DNA from: Micromonospora orduensis
GTDB taxonomy: Bacteria > Actinomycetota > Actinomycetes > Mycobacteriales > Micromonosporaceae
DNA: 63,809 nucleotides
Direction of reading: 5' to 3'
NCBI RefSeq assembly: GCF_006228125.1
Contig: NZ_VDFY01000290.1
Span: forward strand, 1 to 63,809
Position 1 is the stretch's first letter; the number at the start of each line of letters is the position of its first letter. The translations under genes and the position numbers were made by a program. The notes below the pieces were generated by a model. The model was not told the origin of the DNA and made no database searches. It worked only from the letters and a program-made list of their open reading frames with translations. Positions 59,217 through 63,809 of the stretch are shown piece by piece.

Positions 59217-59258
59217 CGACCGGGCCGGTCACCCCGCATGGGGTGACCGGCCCGGTCG
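59217..59258. terminator. 19-bp perfect bidirectional terminator
   Basis: The arms 59217-59235 and 59240-59258 (core GGGCCGGTCACCCC) enclose GCAT, between the convergent subtilase and DUF1416 genes. Confidence 0.88.
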
Positions 59259-59272
59259 ATCAGAGCAGTGGG

Positions 59273-59593
59273 TCAGGCGACGGTGACGGTGACCTCGTTG
59301 ATGCCCCGGCCGGCGGTGACGGCGGTGTCGCCGTTGCCGTGCCGGGACAGCGCCCGCAGAGTCCAGGAGCCCGGCGCGGCGAAGAACCGGAACTGGCCGG
59401 CGGCCGAGGTGACCACCTCGGCGGTGAACTCACCTGTCGAGTCGAGCAGCCGGACGTACGCGCCCGCCACGGCCTCGTCCGACGCCGAGCGGACGATGCC
59501 GGTGATCACGGTTTCCTTCTCCAGGTCCAGGCTGGCCGGCAGTGGGGCGGCCTGGTCGGGTGCGGCGCAACCCGCAGCGGTGGGTGCGGTCAT
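59273..59593 (-). CDS. DUF1416 (SseC-like) protein
   Basis: This 106-residue protein opens with AAGCAAPDQ and then forms a carboxypeptidase-regulatory-like beta sandwich (VITGIVRSASDEAVAGAYVRLLDSTGEF, GQFRFFAAPGSWTLRALS). It is the partner of the sulfurtransferase, as sseC2 is of cysA2 in mycobacteria (Rv0814c-Rv0815c). It starts 5 nt after the sulfurtransferase stop. Its role is unknown, perhaps in sulfur metabolism. Confidence 0.9.
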   Translation of the reverse strand: MTAPTAAGCAAPDQAAPLPASLDLEKETVITGIVRSASDEAVAGAYVRLLDSTGEFTAEVVTSAAGQFRFFAAPGSWTLRALSRHGNGDTAVTAGRGINEVTVTVA

Positions 59594-59598
59594 GGCGA

Positions 59599-60447
59599 TC
59601 AGGCCTCCCCGGGTTCGTCGCCGAGCGCGACCGGCACGCCGACCAGCGAGCCGTACTCGGTCCAGGAACCGTCGTAGTTCTTGACGTTGCGGTGACCGAG
59701 CAGCTCCTGGAGCACGAACCAGGTGTGCGAGGAGCGCTCACCGATCCGGCAGTACGCGATGGTCTCCTTGCCGTCGTCGAGCCCCGCGTCGCCGTAGATC
59801 TTGCGCAGCTCGTCGTCGGACCGGAAGGTGCCGTCCTCGTTCGCCGCCTTGGACCACGGGACGCTGATCGCGGTGGGGATGTGGCCGGCCCGCTGCGCCT
59901 GCTCCTGCGGCAGGTGGGCGGGGGCGAGCAGCCGACCGGCGAACTCGTCGGGGCTGCGCACGTCGACCAGGTTCTTGGTGCCGATCGCGGCCACGACCTC
60001 GTCCCGGAAGGCCCGGATGGACGTGTCGGGCTCCTGCGCGACGTACTGCGTCGCCGGGCGGGTCACCGTGTCGGTGACCAGCGGGCGGGCGTCCAGCTCC
60101 CACTTCTTGCGGCCGCCGTCGAGCAGCTTGACGTCGCGGTGGCCGTAGAGCTTGAAGTACCAGTACGCGTACGCGGCGAACCAGTTGTTGTTGCCGCCGT
60201 ACAGGATGACTGTGTCGTCGTTGCTGATGCCCCGCTCGGAGAGCAGCGCCTCGAACTGGGACTTGTTGACGAAGTCCCGACGGACCTGGTCCTGGAGGTC
60301 GGTCTTCCAGTCGATCTTGATGGCGCCGGCGATGTGGCCGGTGTCGTAGGCCGAGGTGTCCTCGTCGACCTCGACGAAGACGACGCCCGGGGCGTCGAGG
60401 TTCTTCTCGGCCCACTCGGCCGAGACGAGTGCGGTGTCGCGACTCAT
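59599..60447 (-). CDS. thiosulfate sulfurtransferase (CysA/SseA-type rhodanese)
   Basis: This two-domain rhodanese of 282 residues has an inactive N-terminal domain (VVFVEVDEDTSAYDTGHIAGA) and an active C-terminal domain with the persulfide Cys in AYCRIGERSSHTWFVL. LVDVRSPDEFAGRLL is also typical. It transfers sulfane sulfur to thiols or cyanide. GGGAG is 7 nt before the ATG. Upstream there is a cysteine-rich leader peptide, so expression probably rises when cysteine is low. Confidence 0.93.
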   Translation of the reverse strand: MSRDTALVSAEWAEKNLDAPGVVFVEVDEDTSAYDTGHIAGAIKIDWKTDLQDQVRRDFVNKSQFEALLSERGISNDDTVILYGGNNNWFAAYAYWYFKLYGHRDVKLLDGGRKKWELDARPLVTDTVTRPATQYVAQEPDTSIRAFRDEVVAAIGTKNLVDVRSPDEFAGRLLAPAHLPQEQAQRAGHIPTAISVPWSKAANEDGTFRSDDELRKIYGDAGLDDGKETIAYCRIGERSSHTWFVLQELLGHRNVKNYDGSWTEYGSLVGVPVALGDEPGEA

Positions 60448-60589
60448 CGAATCACTCCCTGGTGAGGATGGATGGTGAGCCAGCGCGTGAGTATCGATGG
60501 GTGTAACTGTCGCACCACGCGCGGGACCCAGTGGAAGGACGGGATCACGGGTTCGTGCGACGGCGCCGCTGCCGGGCGTTCGATGGGAT

Positions 60590-60622
60590 CACCGGAGGGT
60601 ACGAGAACCCTGCGTGCCGGTG
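60590..60622 (-). promoter_or_regulatory. candidate attenuator hairpin in the sulfurtransferase leader
   Basis: CACCGG-AGGGT (60590-60600) pairs with ACCCT and CCGGTG (60607-60611 and 60617-60622), with a 5-nt bulge and a 6-nt loop. It lies 35 nt downstream of the leader peptide stop and 143 nt before the sulfurtransferase start. The remaining leader 60448-60656 has no ORF of note. Confidence 0.5.
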
Positions 60623-60656
60623 GCCGCCGATCAGGCGACCGAAGACAGCCCCGCCG

Positions 60657-60734
60657 TCAGATGACGGGGCGACACAGGCAGGTGGCCACGCGGCACAGGT
60701 CGACCGCGCGCCGTTTGGTGAGGTGAGTCCCCAT
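60657..60734 (-). CDS. cysteine-rich leader peptide (attenuation uORF)
   Basis: This 25-codon ORF begins MGTHLTKRRAVDLCR and ends CLCRPVI; three Cys lie in the last 12 residues. The RR-x-VDLCR motif is typical of the small leader peptides that actinobacteria place before sulfur-assimilation genes; leaderless Cys-rich uORFs in mycobacteria act as cysteine-responsive attenuators. TAGGCT is 8 nt before the ATG, so translation begins at the 5' end of the mRNA. It controls the sulfurtransferase-DUF1416 operon (inference). Confidence 0.85.
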   Translation of the reverse strand: MGTHLTKRRAVDLCRVATCLCRPVI

Positions 60735-60828
60735 GGTCACGGAGCCTACCAGCCAGTGACGAGGCTGCCACTGAGCCGACCACCATCCGGGAACCGCCAG
60801 GACCACCGGCGGTTCCCGGTCCCACCGG

Positions 60829-61617
60829 TCAGCTGACGGAGTTGATCGGCACGTCCTTCGCGTCGGCCGTGACCGCCAACCCCTCGGGCAACGGCCGGAC
60901 CTCCCGAACCGCCAGCTGGAACGGCAGGTCGGGCAGCGGCACGTCGATCGAGATGCCCTTGGCGTAGTTGTTCAACACGGCGCGGGCCAACGGCAGGTTC
61001 GGCAGCCCGGCGGCATCCAGGTTGTTGAAGCGCAGCGCGACCGCGCCGTTCTTGCCCACTGTCACGTCGGCGGTGCCGCTCACCGTGAACTTCTGGCCGA
61101 GGACGTCGACCGGGGCGGTGACGGCGAGCTTGCCGCCCTGCTCCCCGAGGGTGAGCCCGGGCCGGTCCAGCAGCGCGGCGAGGCTGTCGTAGCTGATCGT
61201 CCCGGTGCCGTTGACGGTGTCCGCGACGACGTCGCCCTGCCCGGTCCGGAGCGTGTCCAGGGAGGCCCGCACGTTACGCGCGTCGACGTCCAGCACCGGC
61301 AGTCGTACGGCGTCGCCCTCGACCGACGCCTGCACGTCCCGCAGCTTGATGGTGATCCGCTCGTAACGGCCGTCGAGCACCTGCGTCAGAAACGGCGTCC
61401 CGCCGACCCGCACCTCGGGTGCGGCGGACTGCGCGCCCTGCTTGGTGACCTCCTGGCTGACCCGCTTGGCGATCTCCCTCTCGGCCACCCCGACCGCCAC
61501 CCGGTCGGCCACCACGAGCAGCCCGGCCACCACCAGGAGCAGGACGACCAGGCCGATGAGCAGCTTGCGACCGCGCCGTCTGGGCCGGACCTCGTCCGCC
61601 GGATAGTCCTGGGCCAC
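60829..61617 (-). CDS. DUF2993 lipid-binding protein (LmeA-like)
   Basis: This 262-residue protein has a cytoplasmic basic N-terminus (RPRRRGRKLL), one membrane anchor (LIGLVVLLLVVAGLLVV) and an extracytoplasmic TULIP-like DUF2993 domain (VAEREIAKRVSQEV, VRVGGTPFLTQVLDGRYERITIKL). LmeA (Rv0817c) in mycobacteria supports lipomannan maturation and is encoded beside the same sulfurtransferase and glnR genes. The gap 60735-60828 carries the uORF promoter. Confidence 0.87.
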   Translation of the reverse strand: MAQDYPADEVRPRRRGRKLLIGLVVLLLVVAGLLVVADRVAVGVAEREIAKRVSQEVTKQGAQSAAPEVRVGGTPFLTQVLDGRYERITIKLRDVQASVEGDAVRLPVLDVDARNVRASLDTLRTGQGDVVADTVNGTGTISYDSLAALLDRPGLTLGEQGGKLAVTAPVDVLGQKFTVSGTADVTVGKNGAVALRFNNLDAAGLPNLPLARAVLNNYAKGISIDVPLPDLPFQLAVREVRPLPEGLAVTADAKDVPINSVS

Positions 61618-61722
61618 GCCGCCTCCTGTCTCCGCCCGCCGCGGTGCGACGGGGCGTTCGTACCGGCTGCCGCAGGGCGGCGCACCCGTAGGTACCCGAC
61701 CGGCTCCGGGCTCAACCGTGAC

Positions 61723-62778
61723 TCAGAGGAAGAGCATGCACATGGCGTACGCGGCAGGTGCGGCAAGGGCGAAGCCACCGAGTGGGCCCTGCATGTGCCG
61801 GGCGACCCACATGGTGGGCGGTTCGCCGGCCATCAGGCGACCCGCCTCCGCGTACCCGACGGCGAGGTCGCTGAGCACGGCGGTGACCGCCGCGACCAGG
61901 CCGATCACCGCGGCCCGGGTGGGCGTGAAGGGTGCCACCAGGTAGCTGCCGAGCAGCGCGCTGATCAGCGTGCCGACCATGGCGCCCGCCACCACGCCGG
62001 CGGCGCCCCGGGGCACCTGCGGGGCCAGCCGGGGCCAGGGCAGCACGGCGTCGGTGAGCCGGGCGACGGTGAGCGCGACGCCGCTCGCGGTCAGGCAGAC
62101 CGTGATCGCCTGGGTGCCGGCCGGGATCCGGCTGAGCACGATCAGGGTGCCGAAGGCCACCACCCCGACGATGATGAGCAGCGTGGCGCCGAGCGAGTCG
62201 GTGACCCGGACCCGGTCGACCCGACGGACCAGCTGACCGAGCACGGCGGCGAGGAACCCACCGGCGGCCAGGTAGCCCAGCGGCGCCAGGCCGGCGACGT
62301 CGGTCTGCACCGCGGCGACGTCGGCGAGTGCGGCGACCACCGCGCTGATGCCGGCGACCAGCAGCAGGGCGGGCGGGCGCATGGCCATCGCCCAGGCGAG
62401 CACGAACAACAGCTGGACGCCGAAGACGATGAAGGCGAACGGTAGCCGGTGGCCGGGGCCCGACGTCTGCGCGCCGAGTACCAGACCGACGCCGAGCAGT
62501 GCCGCGAACCCGGCGATTGTCAGCGCCAGCGGACGGCGCACCTCGACCGGGGGTACGACCTCCTCCTCCGGCTCGTCGATGTCGTCCTCGGAGCGGCGGG
62601 CGGGCTCCCCGGCGCGACGGGCACGGCGCGGGCCACCCCGTTCGCGGCGGTCGCCGTCGGCGACGGCCGGACCGGTGCGCGGCGCGGGCGGTTGGCCACG
62701 GGTCGGTGCGGCCGGGCCCGGACGAGGCCCGTCGGGCCACGTTTCGCGGCCGGCGTCCGGCGAGGTGGAGGGAAACAC
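61723..62778 (-). CDS. polytopic membrane protein of unknown function
   Basis: This 351-residue protein has a long disordered N-terminus of about 80 residues (Pro/Arg/Glu-rich, with EDDIDEPEEE) and then about nine to ten hydrophobic helices (for example LALTIAGFAALLGVGLVLGA, LPFAFIVFGVQLLFVLAWAMAM and VPRGAAGVVAGAMVGTLISALL). CACGAT lies 6 nt before the GTG. It is divergent from glnR. No family is recognised. Confidence 0.78.
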   Translation of the reverse strand: MFPSTSPDAGRETWPDGPRPGPAAPTRGQPPAPRTGPAVADGDRRERGGPRRARRAGEPARRSEDDIDEPEEEVVPPVEVRRPLALTIAGFAALLGVGLVLGAQTSGPGHRLPFAFIVFGVQLLFVLAWAMAMRPPALLLVAGISAVVAALADVAAVQTDVAGLAPLGYLAAGGFLAAVLGQLVRRVDRVRVTDSLGATLLIIVGVVAFGTLIVLSRIPAGTQAITVCLTASGVALTVARLTDAVLPWPRLAPQVPRGAAGVVAGAMVGTLISALLGSYLVAPFTPTRAAVIGLVAAVTAVLSDLAVGYAEAGRLMAGEPPTMWVARHMQGPLGGFALAAPAAYAMCMLFL

Positions 62779-63025
62779 GCCCCGATCGTGCCAGACCGGC
62801 CCGCCGGTGCGGTGGTCAAGGGTTTCAGCAACGTTAAAACCTGCGCCACGATCAGGGGCAAGCTAGACAAACGGGAAATGGCCTGACGGCGCAGCCGAGG
62901 CGATCGGTTACGCTCAACGCGTTACCCGCCCGTCAGCGACGCCGGGACCACGCAATTTCTCAGCGCACTCCCTCACGAGTGCGTCTGGTCGCGTGCGGCC
63001 GCGCGCCGCCGGGACGGAGGTGATC

Positions 63026-63739
63026 GTGGAGATCCTGCTGCTGGTGACCGCACGCGCAGGGGAACCGTCCGCTGTGCTGCCGGCACTCGACCTGTTGCCG
63101 CACTCGGTCCGCACCGCACCACGCGACGTCCGCACCCTGGTCGCCGGGCCCAGCCCCGACGCGGTGCTGGTGGACGCGCGGTCGGAGCTGAGCGAGGCCC
63201 GGGCGACCTGCCGGATGCTGCACGCCACCGGGCTCGGGGTGCCGCTCGTGGCGGTGGTGACCGAGGCCGGGCTGATCGCGCTGAACGCCGACTGGGGCGT
63301 CGACGACGTCATCCTCGCCTCGGCCGGGCCGGCCGAGGTGGAGGCGCGGCTGCGGCTGGCCGTGGGCCGGCTGAGCAACGCGACCGCCGGCGCCGGCGGT
63401 TCGATCCGCGCCGGCGAGCTGAGTATCGACCCGGACACGTACGCCGCCAAGCTCAAGGGACGCCCGCTCGACCTCACCTACAAGGAGTTCGAGCTGTTGA
63501 AGTTCCTGGCGCAGCACCCGGGCCGCGTGTTCACCCGGGACCAGCTGCTGCGTGAGGTCTGGGGCTACGACTACTTCGGCGGCACCCGCACGGTGGACGT
63601 GCACGTCCGGCGGTTGCGCGCCAAGCTCGGCTCGGAGTACGAGTCGATGATCGGCACGGTCCGCCAGGTGGGTTACAAGTTCGTCGTCCCGCCGTCGCGG
63701 TCGCTGCCCGAGGCGGAGCACGCCCCACTGCCCGTCTGA
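63026..63739 (+). CDS. glnR: nitrogen regulator GlnR
   Basis: This 237-residue OmpR-class orphan regulator starts MEILLLVTARAGEPSAVLPA. Its receiver-like domain (DAVLVDARSELSEAR, ADWGVDDVILASAGPAEVEARL) is not phosphorylated in known GlnR. The winged helix (LDLTYKEFELLKFLAQHPGR, WGYDYFGGTRTVDVHVRRLRAKLG) binds boxes before ammonium-assimilation genes. GTG 63026 follows GGAGG; an in-frame GTG is 6 nt earlier. The leader from ~62909 has a TACGCT hexamer (62909-62914) as possible -10, giving about 105 nt of 5' UTR. Confidence 0.95.
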   Translation: MEILLLVTARAGEPSAVLPALDLLPHSVRTAPRDVRTLVAGPSPDAVLVDARSELSEARATCRMLHATGLGVPLVAVVTEAGLIALNADWGVDDVILASAGPAEVEARLRLAVGRLSNATAGAGGSIRAGELSIDPDTYAAKLKGRPLDLTYKEFELLKFLAQHPGRVFTRDQLLREVWGYDYFGGTRTVDVHVRRLRAKLGSEYESMIGTVRQVGYKFVVPPSRSLPEAEHAPLPV

Positions 63740-63751
63740 TCGGTTACCCGC

Positions 63752-63767
63752 CCTCCCGCCCGGGAGG
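63752..63767 (+). terminator. short hairpin after glnR
   Basis: CCTCCC (63752-63757) and GGGAGG (63762-63767) form a 6-bp stem with a 4-nt loop followed by ATTCCCC. It is a weak terminator candidate 13 nt after the stop. Confidence 0.45.
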
Positions 63768-63809
63768 ATTCCCCATATGCCCCTTTTGCGCATCTCGTCG
63801 GTTCTATTC

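Noticed and set aside
62815..62845. GlnR box upstream of glnR
   Set aside because: GTTTC-N6-GTTAA is only a loose match to the gTnAc-N6-GaAAc pattern, and GTTAC repeats at 62907 and 62921 have a different spacing. This is not enough for a call.

Overview
The window is about 72% GC or higher by eye, with GTG/ATG starts, dense short operons and markers of the mycothiol-producing Actinobacteria: mshA, a mycothiol-dependent isomerase-family enzyme, GlnR, a SenX3-RegX3/PhoR-PhoP pair and a 33-residue bS22 ribosomal protein. Gene content and order fit Micromonosporaceae, probably Micromonospora. That placement is inference; no rRNA is present. I see no IS element, phage, CRISPR array or canonical tRNA.

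Layout. 0.1-29 kb is a chromosomal core that parallels Mycobacterium tuberculosis Rv0482-Rv0505: a SerB1-like phosphatase, a PlsC-type acyltransferase, a GalE2-like epimerase, bS22 and an excisionase-type HTH. A MacAB-like efflux operon, a membrane peptidase, a TetR/hydrolase pair, proline dehydrogenase, a YgiB/YgiC-like pair and a CGNR protein follow. Then come a sugar-phosphate-isomerase-like protein, Ppx/GppA, regX3-senX3 with divergent phoU, gpmA, two tandem MFS transporters, an H1-like DNA-binding protein, YbjN, mshA, an SDR, a methyltransferase and murB.

29-37 kb holds a mycothiol-dependent enzyme and a complete beta-glucoside uptake and hydrolysis operon (binding protein, two permeases, GH1 glucosidase, LacI regulator) behind a promoter bracketed by two palindromic operators. 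A RidA-like ORF with an apparent in-frame internal deletion, a double-GNAT protein and decayed fragments follow. 37-48 kb carries a macro-domain protein, an EI24/CysZ-like protein, a WYL regulator, an SDR, AlaX, hydrolases and an HTH-HbhA-DUF2516 block matching Rv0474-Rv0476. It ends with asparaginase, a BKACE enzyme, YgfZ and Fur. 48.7-63.7 kb resembles Rv0812-Rv0818 (aminotransferase class IV, nitrobindin-like, SseC, CysA-type sulfurtransferase, LmeA-like, GlnR). Interspersed there are DsrE, SCP2 and debranching-enzyme genes and a 1456-residue secreted subtilase with kelch repeats.

Regulation. About 25 genes have a TANNNT-like -10 hexamer 6-8 nt before the start codon, which indicates leaderless mRNAs. 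Readable regulatory regions are PHO boxes between senX3 and phoU, LacI-type operators on the beta-glucoside operon, an Xre-type operator, a cysteine-rich leader peptide upstream of the sulfurtransferase gene and several perfect bidirectional terminators. The least explained items are a 71-nt tRNA-like cloverleaf at 22971-23041 and two copies of a 39-bp AT-rich palindromic element at 37398 and 45125.
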